Assembly (NCBI GenBank): GCA_031264295.1
Contig: JAISED010000006.1
Coordinates: 1-41,523, forward strand
Origin: Eubacteriales Family XIII. Incertae Sedis bacterium
GTDB lineage: Bacteria > Bacillota > Clostridia > Peptostreptococcales > Anaerovoracaceae
Length of the DNA: 41,523 nucleotides
Direction: 5' to 3'
Below, one piece after another: positions 1 to 9,005 of the stretch. Positions within the stretch are counted from its first letter, which is position 1. Each line of letters starts with the position of its first letter. The notes under the pieces are model-generated. The model ran no database searches and was not told the origin of the DNA. It worked only from the letters and a program-made list of their open reading frames with translations. A program made the position numbers and the translations under genes.

Positions 1-1
1 C

Positions 2-205
2 TTTGCGAAAACCGTCGTCAGGGAGCGCAAAATACCGTTTGAGATTGTGGCGCCGAAGCCTGAAACACCGACAAGAGAAAGCGGTTACAGCGCGTTCCGG
101 TCACTGCGCAGGGCGGCGAGGGACAGCGGCGCGCAGGATTGGTCGCTTGAAGAAATCAATAATGAGATCAACGCCGCGCGCCGCGATAAAGATGCCGGTT
201 TATGA
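2..205 (+). CDS. RelB/DinJ-family antitoxin, C-terminal part (cut by window edge)
   Basis: Reading from base 2 gives an open frame of 67 codons that ends at TGA 203-205. It contains the segment TVVRERKIPFEI, which matches the conserved C-terminal part of RelB/DinJ antitoxins (vvre-x-lPFe), and a tail (WSLEEINNEINAARR) of the kind seen in these proteins when they are paired with PIN toxins. The start lies outside the window. The stop overlaps the next gene's start in an ATGA arrangement (202-205), which is typical of translationally coupled toxin-antitoxin operons. The expected role is to bind the PIN toxin and repress the operon. The family call rests on a short segment, so a different ribbon-helix-helix antitoxin cannot be fully excluded. 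Confidence 0.75.
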   Translation, partial: FAKTVVRERKIPFEIVAPKPETPTRESGYSAFRSLRRAARDSGAQDWSLEEINNEINAARRDKDAGL

Positions 206-618
206 TCGTTTACGCCGTTATTGATACAAATGTGATCGTTTCCGCTATGCTGTCAAGCCACGACGACGCGGCAACCGTTCAGGTGGTGGAGAAACTGTTC
301 ACAGGTGAGATCATATCCCTTTACAGCGCCGAGATACTGGATGAGTATTACAATGTTCTGCACAGGGACAAATTTCCTTTTTCCGAAGACGACGTTAATG
401 GCATGCTCTCCGCGATTGAGAAGTATGGCATATGTGTTGACGCCGCGCCAAGCAGAGAAATATTGCCCGATATGAAAGACTTGCCGTTTTATGAGGTTGT
501 GTTGGAAAAACGGGACGACGACTCTTATTTAATCACGGGAAACATAAAACATTTTCCCCAAAAACCTTTCATTGTTACGGCAAGCCAAATGTTGGACATT
601 CTCTCGCTTTTATCATGA
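202..618 (+). CDS. PIN-domain ribonuclease toxin of a type II toxin-antitoxin pair
   Basis: This 138-residue protein starts with the PIN hallmark AVIDTNVIVSA (first acidic residue D8). It continues with the ILDEYYNVL helix and ends with a C-terminal acidic cluster (PDMKDLPFYEVVLEKRDDDSY followed by LITGN and KHFP). These features fit the COG1569-type 'PIN family toxin' group, which cleave RNA with metal ions held by three or four acidic residues. The length is normal for the family and the protein appears intact. The ATG lies inside the end of the antitoxin gene, so the two are translationally coupled. Inferred function: growth-inhibiting RNase neutralised by the upstream RelB/DinJ-like protein. 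A degraded PIN gene of another type lies near 40.5 kb on the other strand. Confidence 0.88.
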   Translation: MIVYAVIDTNVIVSAMLSSHDDAATVQVVEKLFTGEIISLYSAEILDEYYNVLHRDKFPFSEDDVNGMLSAIEKYGICVDAAPSREILPDMKDLPFYEVVLEKRDDDSYLITGNIKHFPQKPFIVTASQMLDILSLLS

Positions 619-695
619 AAAGGGATGCAGTACAGTTTTTTCGACTTACGGATACTTTGCGGTCTCTGTCGCGAAGCGGTTTGTCGGCAACATGA

Positions 696-833
696 ATGGG
701 CGAATTTATGAAGTTTTTATTTTTGGGAATCAGTGTAGCTTTGGCTGTATTTTTATTATTTGATTGTTCGACGGAAATCACACAACGTGACAGGCTCTTC
801 CTTGAAAAATTAGGTATTGGCAAGCCCCTTTGA
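696..833 (+). CDS. possible small membrane or lipoprotein-like peptide (45 aa)
   Basis: A short frame from ATG 696 (or ATG 708) to TGA 831-833 encodes a peptide with an N-terminal hydrophobic stretch (MKFLFLGISVALAVFLLFDC) and a charged tail. That is the shape of a small membrane protein, or of a lipoprotein with an imperfect lipobox. A still shorter frame (ATG 625) stops at 709-711 and overlaps the ATG at 708. No clear ribosome-binding site was found and the peptide is not recognised. It sits in the otherwise empty 406-base stretch between the PIN toxin and the aldolase. Confidence 0.3.
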   Translation: MGEFMKFLFLGISVALAVFLLFDCSTEITQRDRLFLEKLGIGKPL

Positions 834-848
834 TTTATGTGCTTATTA

Positions 849-1073
849 TCAGACTTTTAGGTTGTATGTGACGAGGGATAGACGCTCTGATATTCTTTCA
901 ATTGAACCTGCATCTCCCTTTAAATTTTCCAATTGTCTGCTGTTAAAAAAATTGATCGGATAAATCTTGGGGACATATCCGGCATTGATGTTTTTAAGGC
1001 CGCTCCATTTTTGAATATCGTCCTCTAGATCAACTCCGGCTTTCCCCCTATCGTGAGCATAAGATGATAAACC
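849..1073 (-). pseudogene. orphan reading frame without a start codon
   Basis: Directly behind the aldolase gene, in another frame, about 58 codons stay open and end at TGA (851-849 on the minus strand). The translation has a protein-like composition (for example GLKNINAGYVPKIYPINFF and ENLKGDAGSIERISERLS). The frame is open from about 1073 but has no ATG, GTG or TTG at a sensible place, and it overlaps the end of the aldolase. It looks like the C-terminal remnant of a lost gene, but chance openness cannot be excluded. The family is not recognised. Confidence 0.25.
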
Positions 1074-1621
1074 TTAGCGACGTCTTCGACATACTGAGCC
1101 TTAAGCAATGTGCCCTCCATGTCCTCGTCCCCTACAACCAGAACGCCGTGGTTTTTCAAAAGACAGACGTCCGCCTTGCGCAGAGGCGCCATTATACTTT
1201 CCGCCAATTCTTCTGAACCCGGTATGCCGCAAGGCGCAATTTCTGTATTCTTGCCATAGAACAGCGCTTCGAAAACCACAGGCTCTATGGCCATTCCTAG
1301 TGTTGCGAACGCTGTGGCGTAATGCGAATGCGTATGGACAATGGACAATATATCCTCGCGGCACTGGTATGCCTTTAAATGCATGAGATATTCGATCGAT
1401 GGTTTGCCGCGGGCGCCGGCCTCCACTATATGGCCGTCCTGCGACAATACAGGGAAATCATCGATCGTCAAGCTGCGCCGGTTCAAGCCTGATGGTGATA
1501 TAACCATGCAGCCGCTCTCCCTATCCATCATGCTGAAATTCCCTGATTTGTGCATACAAAGTCCGCAGCTCTCAGCCTCAACCGCAACTTCTAATACTTG
1601 CTTTTTTATTGACTCTAACAT
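1025..1621 (-). CDS. class II aldolase/adducin family protein (sugar-phosphate aldolase type)
   Basis: This 198-residue protein has the features of zinc-dependent class II aldolases such as L-fuculose-phosphate aldolase. These are an N-terminal SGNFS-type phosphate-loop segment (about 26-30), a conserved acidic residue E77 in PSIEYLMH, the zinc motif HTHSHYATAFA with H96 and H98, and a third histidine in KNHGVLV (H158). Family members cleave or form sugar or threonate phosphates into dihydroxyacetone phosphate and an aldehyde, or act as epimerases or decarboxylases. The substrate cannot be read from the sequence. Length is typical and the gene starts with ATG. It is followed, 71 bp upstream on the same strand, by the metallo-hydrolase gene; the two may be cotranscribed (hydrolase first). 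No sugar kinase or transporter is nearby. Confidence 0.85.
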   Translation of the reverse strand: MLESIKKQVLEVAVEAESCGLCMHKSGNFSMMDRESGCMVISPSGLNRRSLTIDDFPVLSQDGHIVEAGARGKPSIEYLMHLKAYQCREDILSIVHTHSHYATAFATLGMAIEPVVFEALFYGKNTEIAPCGIPGSEELAESIMAPLRKADVCLLKNHGVLVVGDEDMEGTLLKAQYVEDVAKVYHLMLTIGGKPELI

Positions 1622-1692
1622 AATACCATCCTTCCGATAAATCTCATGACGGGACTTCTAAAAGTGAGACACCGTCACCACCGTTCGAATTC

Positions 1693-2328
1693 TTATTTTA
1701 TGAAGGCTTCCCCGTTCCAAGGGCGATAGTTCTCAAGCTGCCCCATGATCTCCAGATACTCCCTGTTGTGTACGCGCACGAACTTCATATTCGCGGGGGC
1801 GCCGTGCCCGGGGTAGATCACCACCTCATTCGCCCAAGCGCTTACGACATTGCAGATGGACGCGCACATTTCCGCGTCGGAACCGTCTCTGAGATCCGTC
1901 CTGCCGAGATCCACATTGAATATTGTGTCCCCTGTGAAGCACACCTTGCTCTTTTCTGAATACACGCAAATGCTGCCGCGGGTGTGCCCCGGCGTATGCA
2001 CGATAAGCAGCTCTTCGCCGTCCAAGGACAGCTTTTCGCCGCCGTAAAGCACCGTATCGACCTCGCCCTTATATATTTCCGCATCCTCCCCATGCATAAA
2101 TACAGGACATCGTGTCTCTGATTTTATCTTTTGCACCCCTCCCACATGGTCATGATGATGATGCGTCAAGATAATGCCCTTCAATACAAGCGCAGCCTCC
2201 TTGATCACGCGCAGATATTTTTCCCCGCTGTAACCCGGATCTATTATATAGCACATAGCTCCGTCTTTCTGCGATATGATATAACCATTACTCTCCAACT
2301 GACCTCCGACTAAGCTCTTGATTCTCAA
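1693..2328 (-). CDS. MBL-fold metallo-hydrolase, glyoxalase-II-like
   Basis: This 211-residue protein has the canonical metallo-beta-lactamase motifs in order: THHHHDHVGG (about 55-64), HTPGHTRGS, FTGDTIF with the bridging aspartate, and YPGHG near the C-terminus. This is the layout of small 'hydroxyacylglutathione hydrolase-like' proteins of about 210 residues found throughout Firmicutes. They are cytoplasmic and probably hydrolyse a thioester or a related bond with a binuclear metal site. The annotated start is TTG at 2328-2326, preceded by an AAAGGCGG-like ribosome site. The gene is divergent from trkA. The precise substrate is unknown, since such proteins lack the glutathione-binding C-terminal domain of true GloB. 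Confidence 0.88.
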   Translation of the reverse strand: MRIKSLVGGQLESNGYIISQKDGAMCYIIDPGYSGEKYLRVIKEAALVLKGIILTHHHHDHVGGVQKIKSETRCPVFMHGEDAEIYKGEVDTVLYGGEKLSLDGEELLIVHTPGHTRGSICVYSEKSKVCFTGDTIFNVDLGRTDLRDGSDAEMCASICNVVSAWANEVVIYPGHGAPANMKFVRVHNREYLEIMGQLENYRPWNGEAFIK

Positions 2329-2387
2329 TTCAACGCCGCCTTTCTTTGCAGTGTTAATATCACAAAGACTATATTTTTCGATACATA

Positions 2388-2416
2388 TTGCTTTTACTCT
2401 GTTTTAGTACTATGAT
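2388..2416 (+). promoter_or_regulatory. candidate promoter for the trk operon
   Basis: A TTGCTT element (2388-2393) is followed after 17 bases by TATGAT (2411-2416), which is 5 of 6 bases of the sigma-70 -10 consensus. The -35 match is weak. It lies about 120 bases before trkA and is the best candidate in the divergent 208-base region. A short GGGACTTC motif that recurs elsewhere in the window lies just behind it (2427-2434). Confidence 0.35.
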
Positions 2417-2536
2417 GTGTTAAGAGGGACTTCAAAAACTACCGCATACCTTCCGGCGAATTTTTTCGTCAGACCAGGCTATCGGTTTGTCTATGCGTCT
2501 CTGCCAAGGATATCACATTTTGAAAGAAGGATCAAC

Positions 2537-3898
2537 ATGAAGATCGCCATAGCCGGCGCGGGTAAGCTCGGCGTTAAGATAACTGAAATGCTGCTGAGCG
2601 GCGACCACGCTGTAACTGTTATTGATAAGGACGACGACGTTCTGCAGAAACTCAGCTCCAATTTCGACGTCATGACTGTAGTCGGAAACGCGAAAGAGAT
2701 ATCCCTGCTTGAGGATATCGGAATCGGTTCTTTTGACTTCCTGCTGGCTTCCACTGATCGCGACGAGAAAAACATCGTCATTGCCTCATTTGCAAAAAAG
2801 CTCGGCTGCAGCCACGTAATCGCGCGTATAAGGGATCCCGAACACATGCAGCAGTTGGAATTCATCAAGGAAATCATGAATATTGACTATCTGATAAACC
2901 CGGATTACGCCATAACCCAGGAAATTTATAAATATTTAGTCGAAAAGTACACGATCAGCGACGGCATGTTTTCAACCGGCAAGATTGCGCTGATTGAATT
3001 CGGTTCTTCCAAAATGCCTAAGCTTGTGAACCTCCCGATACGTCAGATCCCTGAACTGCTCGGGCGTATACTCGTCGTCGCCGTTTCCCGAAACGGCAAG
3101 GTGATCATACCCAACGGCGATCTGGTAATCCTGGAAGGCGACTCGCTGTATATCATGGGCAGACGCGAAATGATAGTCGATTTAAGCAAACGGGTTTTAG
3201 AGAAAGGGAAATATACCAATCTGCAGAAGGTCATGATCGCGGGGGGTGGAAAAACAGGACTCTATCTCGCAAAGCTGCTTTCTGAATTCGGCGCGGCGGT
3301 CAAGATCATCGAGGTCGATAAACAGCGTTGTCAGTACCTGTCAACACGCCTTGAAAATGTGCTTGTACTTCATGGCGACGCAACGGATTTGACATTGCTG
3401 GAAGAGGAGAATTTCGACGAGATGGACGCCTTCGTATCCACTACGGGCTACGATGAAGAGAATCTGCTGCTGGCTCTCATGGCCAAGCAAAGAAAGATAG
3501 AAGATGTGATTGCCAAGATCAGCCGCGAAAGCTATTCCGGCTTGATAGAAAACATGGGGATCGATATGGTGCTCAACCCCGTCGATATCTCTGCCAGCCA
3601 CATCCTGCGCTTCATACAAGGCGCCGACTTGATCATATTTTCCCAAATTATACAAGGTCAGGCTGAGATGGTTGAATTTATCGCCGAAGAAGATATGATG
3701 CTGCTGAACGTCCCCCTGTCGGAACTCGGCCTGCCAAAGGGCGTCATCATCGCCGCCATACACAGAAACGCCGATGTGATTATTCCTAACGGCAATACGG
3801 TGATCATGGATGGAGACAGGGTAATAGTGTTCTGCCTGCTCTCCGGGGTCGGCGATCTTGAGCGGCTGTTTCGCATACGTAAGGGCTTTTTCAGGTAA
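2537..3898 (+). CDS. trkA: Trk potassium uptake regulatory subunit TrkA
   Basis: The protein starts at ATG 2537 with the sequence MKIAIAGAGKLG, preceded by GAAGGA at 2526-2531. The frame is open further upstream, but that extension has no family support. The 453-residue product has the classic double-RCK plan: a Rossmann NAD-binding domain with GAGKLG at 7-12, a TrkA-C domain, a second Rossmann domain (GGGKTG near 234) and a second TrkA-C domain. This matches TrkA of the usual length. TrkA is a cytoplasmic ring that gates the TrkH channel in response to nucleotides. Two trkH genes follow directly, the first after only 6 bases, so the three form one operon. Confidence 0.95.
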   Translation: MKIAIAGAGKLGVKITEMLLSGDHAVTVIDKDDDVLQKLSSNFDVMTVVGNAKEISLLEDIGIGSFDFLLASTDRDEKNIVIASFAKKLGCSHVIARIRDPEHMQQLEFIKEIMNIDYLINPDYAITQEIYKYLVEKYTISDGMFSTGKIALIEFGSSKMPKLVNLPIRQIPELLGRILVVAVSRNGKVIIPNGDLVILEGDSLYIMGRREMIVDLSKRVLEKGKYTNLQKVMIAGGGKTGLYLAKLLSEFGAAVKIIEVDKQRCQYLSTRLENVLVLHGDATDLTLLEEENFDEMDAFVSTTGYDEENLLLALMAKQRKIEDVIAKISRESYSGLIENMGIDMVLNPVDISASHILRFIQGADLIIFSQIIQGQAEMVEFIAEEDMMLLNVPLSELGLPKGVIIAAIHRNADVIIPNGNTVIMDGDRVIVFCLLSGVGDLERLFRIRKGFFR

Positions 3899-3904
3899 TG
3901 TTAT

Positions 3905-5377
3905 ATGGGGCTGAATTATAGAACTATATTCCGCGCTTTCGGCGCCGCTGTCTTCATCGTAGGCGCCGCTATGTTCATTCCGGCGCTTGTTTCATTGTTC
4001 TTCAACGAATACGCGGTCAGCGGCGGCTTCACTGTCTGCGCCGTCATTATTACCGGCGCAGCGGCGCTTGTCGTCAAGCTTACCGGCTCACGCCTAAGAT
4101 TCGAGATGAAACCGCGCGACGCTATCGCCGCCGTTACCTTATGCTGGTTCGCGTCGTCCCTGCTCGGAGCGGCGCCATATATGGTCTGCGGCGTGACGTA
4201 TAGCGCAGCAGACGCATTTTTCGAATCCGCATCCGGTTTTACCACCACCGGCGCTACTTGCTTCGCGGAGCTTGAGGATCTTCCGCGTGGAATTCTGTTG
4301 TGGCGTTCGCTGACGGGCTGGCTCGGGGGTTTGGAGATCATAGCTCTCACGCTCGGTATTCTCCCCGTTTACGCTTCAAATCAATTATCCGTCCAATTCG
4401 AATCGTCGGTTTTGCTTTCAGAACGGTACTTGCCAAAATCCGGCGGGATTTCACGGCTGTTCTATACTATATATTTCGGTTTCACCATATTGCTTTCGAT
4501 CTGCTATCTGTTCGGCGGCATGAACTTTTTCGACGCCCTGACACACTCTATGGGCGTTGTATCCACCAGCGGATTCTCAAATTACGATATAGGCGCGTCA
4601 AGCTTCAACAGCGGTTTTATCAATTGGATCACCTCGGCCGCGATGCTGTTCGCCGCTATGAATTTCACATTATATTATCGGCTTTTCACCGGCCGCCGCA
4701 GGCTTATTCTTAAAGATGAAGAATTGCGGAGCTATCTGGCTCTATTCGCTTGTACCTCCGTACTTATCGCAGTCAGTTTGATCTCCACGAATGCCGCAGA
4801 CGCCTCGAACACGCCGGTGCAAGACCTTGAACTCGCTGTATTCGAAGCTGCGGCGACTTTAAGCACGACGGGTATGCGCAACGCCGACTATACCTTATGG
4901 CCTCCGTTCTGCCAGATGATTCTGCTGTCCCTCATGGCGGCGGGCGGGTGCTCCGCCTCTCCCGCAGGCGGTCTAAAAATCGTCCGCGGGCTGATAGTCT
5001 TTAAACTCATACGCAGAAACATCTCACGCAGGCTTCACCCCAATGCCTTCGTCTCCATAAAACTCGACGGCAAACCCGTGCCCTCCGACGTCTCCGCCGC
5101 TGTAGCGGGGCACGCCATGCTGTACGCTTCGGCGCTCCTCTTGGGTACGCTGTTTGTAAGCATCGGTGAAACAGATCATATGACCGCATTCGGCAGTGTA
5201 ATTTCATGTCTTGGAAATATCGGCTCCGGATTCAGTCAAGACGGCGCCTTCGCGTCATATGCAAGCTCCCCCTGGGCAATAAAATTGTTTTTGAGTTTTC
5301 TTATGATCGCTGGGCGGCTGGAGCTTACGACGGCGCTGCTAGTATTCACCCGCCAGTTCTGGAGCAATGATAGATGA
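3905..5377 (+). CDS. trkH: TrkH-family potassium uptake channel, first copy
   Basis: This is a 490-residue polytopic membrane protein of the SKT (Trk/Ktr/HKT) superfamily. The four selectivity-filter loops can be seen, each with its conserved glycine: SGFTTTGATCF, VVSTSGFSNY, LSTTGMRNAD and NIGSGFSQDG. The C-terminal MIAGRLELTTALLVF segment is also typical. It begins 6 bases after the trkA stop, so it is surely cotranscribed and probably coupled. It should form the K+ pathway gated by TrkA. It is clearly diverged from the second TrkH that follows (only the filter regions and a few helices are closely alike), so the pair is not a recent duplication. Confidence 0.93.
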   Translation: MGLNYRTIFRAFGAAVFIVGAAMFIPALVSLFFNEYAVSGGFTVCAVIITGAAALVVKLTGSRLRFEMKPRDAIAAVTLCWFASSLLGAAPYMVCGVTYSAADAFFESASGFTTTGATCFAELEDLPRGILLWRSLTGWLGGLEIIALTLGILPVYASNQLSVQFESSVLLSERYLPKSGGISRLFYTIYFGFTILLSICYLFGGMNFFDALTHSMGVVSTSGFSNYDIGASSFNSGFINWITSAAMLFAAMNFTLYYRLFTGRRRLILKDEELRSYLALFACTSVLIAVSLISTNAADASNTPVQDLELAVFEAAATLSTTGMRNADYTLWPPFCQMILLSLMAAGGCSASPAGGLKIVRGLIVFKLIRRNISRRLHPNAFVSIKLDGKPVPSDVSAAVAGHAMLYASALLLGTLFVSIGETDHMTAFGSVISCLGNIGSGFSQDGAFASYASSPWAIKLFLSFLMIAGRLELTTALLVFTRQFWSNDR

Positions 5378-5464
5378 CAACGGCGATGGCGTAATCTAGG
5401 CGTCCTGAGCGGCGGAACGACTTAGGGATGCCGCAATACGATATTAAATTGGAGAATTGTTATA

Positions 5465-6931
5465 ATGAAGTTTAAATTTCAAATTATAGTCAAGATAACC
5501 GGGGTGATCATTGTAATAATCGCCATAGCTATGATTCCCGCCATGCTTGTATCTCTGTGGTATCGTGAGGGCGCAGCGGCGAAAGCCTTTGCCGCCGCCA
5601 TCGCGCCGATGGTTCTTGTTGGCGCGCTGCTCATATTTATTACAAAACCCCTCACAGACAGTCTTCGTATGCGAGAAGGCGTGCTGATTGTCACACAATG
5701 TTGGGTCATGGCTTCCATCCTTGGCGCGTTGCCATACATCATATCAGGCGCCGCTCCGAACTTCATTGACGCCCTTTTCGAATCCGCATCCGGGTTCAGC
5801 ACCACCGGCGCCACCCTTTTTAGCGATCTCAGTCACATTCCCAAAGGACTCCTGTTCTGGCGCTCGATGACTCACTGGCTCGGCGGCATGGGGATCCTTG
5901 TATTCGCTATCTCCATTCTCCCGGCTCTCGGCATAGGCGCGCTGAATCTGGCGAAGGCCGAGGCGCCGGGTCCGACCCTCGACAAAGCGGCTACGAGAAT
6001 TTCCGACAACGCGAAAATACTGTACATGATCTATCTGTCTCTTTCCGTAATCGAATTCGTCATTCTGCTCATTTCCGGGATGAATCCGTATGACGCCGCC
6101 ATTCATACCTTCGCCAGCATGGGTACGGGCGGTCTGTCCAGTTATGATCAAGGAATAGCCGAATTCGGCAGCTTTGCCGTCAAGTTGACCATTTCATCGT
6201 TTTGCCTCTTTGCATCCGTCAATTTCATAGCCTACAGCGCCTTGATCAATCGCAAATGGAAAGAGTTTATCAATGAACCCGAATTGAAAGCCTTCATCGG
6301 CGCTATAATCGGCTTCAGCCTCTTGATCGGTCTTGCTCTTTGGCTATCCGGGGTTTACCCCGATCCGAGCGAGTGTTTCGGCCAAGCCTTCCTGCAAACA
6401 GGCGCCTTTATATCGACGTCCGGTTATGTCTCCGCAGATTACAGAATGTGGCCGCTTGTATGTCAGTGGCTTCTCTTCTTGCTCTTGCTCTGCGGCGGCT
6501 GTTCCTCATCCACCGCAGGCGGCATGAAACTCATAAGGGTATTGGTCATGTTCAAACTCATCTACCGTAATTTTTATAAACGTCTGCATCCCAGAGCTGT
6601 CGTCTCCGTAAAACTCGGCGGGCGCGTTGTATCCGCTGAAAACGCTTCGAATATAACTGTTTTTGTCCTTATGTACTTCACCGCGATTTTCGCCGGTTCC
6701 TTGATTCTATCCATTGACGGCAATGACATAGTAAGCACGGTAAGCGCCGTTGCCGCAATGCTGGCGAATAGCAGCTCCGGTTTTGGAAAAATCGGATACC
6801 TCAGCTCATTTGGGATCTTCTCACCCCCTGCCAGACTCTTTCTAACATTCCTGATGATCGCCGGGCGGCTTGAATTATTTACCGTGTTCATCATCATGAC
6901 GCCTGCATACTGGCGCACTGATAGACAGTAG
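5465..6931 (+). CDS. trkH: TrkH-family potassium uptake channel, second copy
   Basis: This 488-residue paralogue of the preceding gene keeps four filter glycines (SGFSTTGATLF, SMGTGGLSSYD, FISTSGYVSAD, NSSSGFGKIG) and the terminal AGRLELFTVFIIM segment. It follows the first trkH by 87 bases and has its own ribosome site (TTGGAG, about 8 bases before ATG 5465). The second filter loop differs from the first copy (GTGG instead of STSG), which may change ion preference or gating. It is presumably served by the same TrkA. No clear hairpin terminator was seen in the 43 bases between this gene and the converging rnr gene. Confidence 0.92.
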   Translation: MKFKFQIIVKITGVIIVIIAIAMIPAMLVSLWYREGAAAKAFAAAIAPMVLVGALLIFITKPLTDSLRMREGVLIVTQCWVMASILGALPYIISGAAPNFIDALFESASGFSTTGATLFSDLSHIPKGLLFWRSMTHWLGGMGILVFAISILPALGIGALNLAKAEAPGPTLDKAATRISDNAKILYMIYLSLSVIEFVILLISGMNPYDAAIHTFASMGTGGLSSYDQGIAEFGSFAVKLTISSFCLFASVNFIAYSALINRKWKEFINEPELKAFIGAIIGFSLLIGLALWLSGVYPDPSECFGQAFLQTGAFISTSGYVSADYRMWPLVCQWLLFLLLLCGGCSSSTAGGMKLIRVLVMFKLIYRNFYKRLHPRAVVSVKLGGRVVSAENASNITVFVLMYFTAIFAGSLILSIDGNDIVSTVSAVAAMLANSSSGFGKIGYLSSFGIFSPPARLFLTFLMIAGRLELFTVFIIMTPAYWRTDRQ

Positions 6932-6974
6932 ATGGCAGTATGAGTATGAATATTCATGTTGACTCAGCCTCACC

Positions 6975-9005
6975 TCACCGCCCGGCTCTGCGGCGGTATC
7001 TCCGCCCCTTCTTCGGTTTTGCGGCGTAGGCTTTTACGGCTTTCTCATAAACAATTGTAAAATTCACCTCGCGTCTGCTTACATCCACAGACTCCGCTTT
7101 TACTTTTACCGCGTCGCCCAGTGTCCATTTCTTGCCCGACGATTCTCCTTCCAGTCTGTATTTCGCAGCATCATATACGTAATAATCATCCATTAATGTG
7201 TCTATATGCACAAGACCTTCGACCGTATTCGAGAGTCCGATAAAAAAGCCGAAGGATGTCACCCCGCTGATCACCGCGTCATACTCCTCGCCGATGTGAT
7301 ATCGCATATACTCAGCCTTTTTCATTTTCTCCACTTCACGTTCAAGATCAAGCGCGCTCTTTTCCGTCTCGGACGACCTATCCGCGGCGTAATCCGCCTT
7401 CTTCGCCAGCGCGTCACGCCGTTTCATTGTAATGCTTCCCCGCAAGTTCTCCTTTATGATCCTGTGTATCATCAAATCCGGATATCGTCGAATAGGCGAT
7501 GTAAAATGGCAATAATATTTCAGCGCCAATCCGAAATGCCCGTCACATTCCACACCGTAACACGCTTTCTTCATTGTCCGCAGCATTACCGTATTTATAA
7601 CATTTTCCTCGGGCCTACCCTTTATTTTTTCCAGCATCGCGTTGAAATCGGACGGGCGCGGTCTCTCCACACCGCCTTTCATCTTTATGCCCATCCCTTC
7701 CAAAAACTTCCTGAATTCAGTGAGTCTATCCGGATCGGGTTTCTGATGGATCCTGTAAATAAACGGCAGCCGCTTACCGTGACATCTCCTGGCCACCGTC
7801 TCGTTCGCCAAGAGCATAAACTCTTCTATGAGTTTATTTGCCGCACGGCGGTCGGCAACCGATATCTCCACGGGGATCCCCTCGCTGTTAAGTTGTATGC
7901 TCGCCTCATCCAGATCAAACTCTATGCTGCCGCGTGCTTTGCGTCTCTCATACAATACTTCGGCAAGCTCCCCCATAAGTAACAGTTCGGAACGCAAAGC
8001 GGCGCACTTCTCGGTTCCGGACAGCGCGGCGTTCTCTAACAGATCCGATACATCGCCGTAGACAAGCCGCGCCTTTGAGCGGATTACACTTTCATATAGC
8101 TCATGAGCCTCGACCTCCCCTGAAGCGTTCACCATCATGTCTATAGTCAGGGTCAGGCGGTCAACGCCCTCGTTCAGACTGCAAATCCCGTTAGAAAGCG
8201 AAACAGGCAGCATAGGCGCCACCTGATCCAACAGATATATACTCGTCCCTCTATTCAATGCCTCTTTGTCCAGCTCACTCCCCTCAACAACGTAATGACT
8301 CACATCCGCGATATGGACGCCCAGCTTATATCCTCCGCCCTCAAGCCTCTTGACAGAAACAGCGTCGTCGAAGTCCTTTGAGTCGGCGCCGTCAATCGTG
8401 AAGATCGTCTCATCGCGAAGATCGCGGCGTCCGACAAGATCATTCTCACATATTCCGCCGGAGACTGAGGCGGCTTCAGCCTCCACAGCCTCAGAAAATT
8501 CTATAGAGAGTCCATGTTGTCTTATGACGGCGAGTATATCGCCACCCGGCTCCCCGCCGCGTGAAATGATCTCGGTGATCCGTCCCTGCATACTGTCTGT
8601 GTAATCAGCATAGTCTATTATCTCGGCCTCGACCGTATCGCCGTCCTGAGCCTCGCCCTTATTTCTATTTGCGATCACTATCCGCACAGTTTCCTTGCCA
8701 AGCTTTGACGTGACAAGCCCGTATCGCCCATGATCCCGAAATTCTCCCGCCGCATGACTATATGCCCGTTTGATAACCCTGACGACCTGCCCGCGCCTTC
8801 TCTCCTTATATTCGAAATTTCCGCCCCTTACAGGGCGGATAATTTCCACCTCAACGAAATCCCCGTCCATGGCGCCATTCATCTTTGAAGCCGGAATGAA
8901 AACCTCCGTCCCGTCCGAGTCGTCCCGGACGAAACCGGCGCCGTTTCCGATCTTTCTCAGATTAGCGCTTAATGATATTTTCGACTTCTTTTTACTTTTT
9001 TTCAT
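6975..9005 (-). CDS. rnr: ribonuclease R
   Basis: This 676-residue protein belongs to the RNase II/R family. After a lysine-rich start come cold-shock-like RNA-binding regions (FVRDDSDGTEVFIP near the N-terminus). The catalytic RNB domain carries the metal-binding signature TIDGADSKDFDDAVSV around residues 200-216, with HIADVSHYV close behind. An S1 domain (about 568-645, VTSFGFFIGLSNTVEGLVH) and a very basic tail (KPKKGRRYRRRAGR) close the protein. It is shorter than the 770-810 residues usual for RNase R because the N-terminal helix-turn-helix domain is lacking, a form common in Clostridia. It degrades structured RNA 3' to 5'. Its start lies inside the end of recQ (14-base overlap), so the two are cotranscribed. 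Confidence 0.93.
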   Translation of the reverse strand: MKKSKKKSKISLSANLRKIGNGAGFVRDDSDGTEVFIPASKMNGAMDGDFVEVEIIRPVRGGNFEYKERRRGQVVRVIKRAYSHAAGEFRDHGRYGLVTSKLGKETVRIVIANRNKGEAQDGDTVEAEIIDYADYTDSMQGRITEIISRGGEPGGDILAVIRQHGLSIEFSEAVEAEAASVSGGICENDLVGRRDLRDETIFTIDGADSKDFDDAVSVKRLEGGGYKLGVHIADVSHYVVEGSELDKEALNRGTSIYLLDQVAPMLPVSLSNGICSLNEGVDRLTLTIDMMVNASGEVEAHELYESVIRSKARLVYGDVSDLLENAALSGTEKCAALRSELLLMGELAEVLYERRKARGSIEFDLDEASIQLNSEGIPVEISVADRRAANKLIEEFMLLANETVARRCHGKRLPFIYRIHQKPDPDRLTEFRKFLEGMGIKMKGGVERPRPSDFNAMLEKIKGRPEENVINTVMLRTMKKACYGVECDGHFGLALKYYCHFTSPIRRYPDLMIHRIIKENLRGSITMKRRDALAKKADYAADRSSETEKSALDLEREVEKMKKAEYMRYHIGEEYDAVISGVTSFGFFIGLSNTVEGLVHIDTLMDDYYVYDAAKYRLEGESSGKKWTLGDAVKVKAESVDVSRREVNFTIVYEKAVKAYAAKPKKGRRYRRRAGR

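Noticed and set aside
2417..2536. 40-codon N-terminal extension of trkA
   Set aside because: TrkA proteins begin at the Rossmann strand MKIAIAGAG; the ribosome site is directly ahead of ATG 2537.
7206..7982. 258-codon open frame on the plus strand inside rnr
   Set aside because: It is antisense to the conserved RNase R gene and its translation is rich in Arg, His and Cys without any family pattern; it follows from the codon bias of the real gene.
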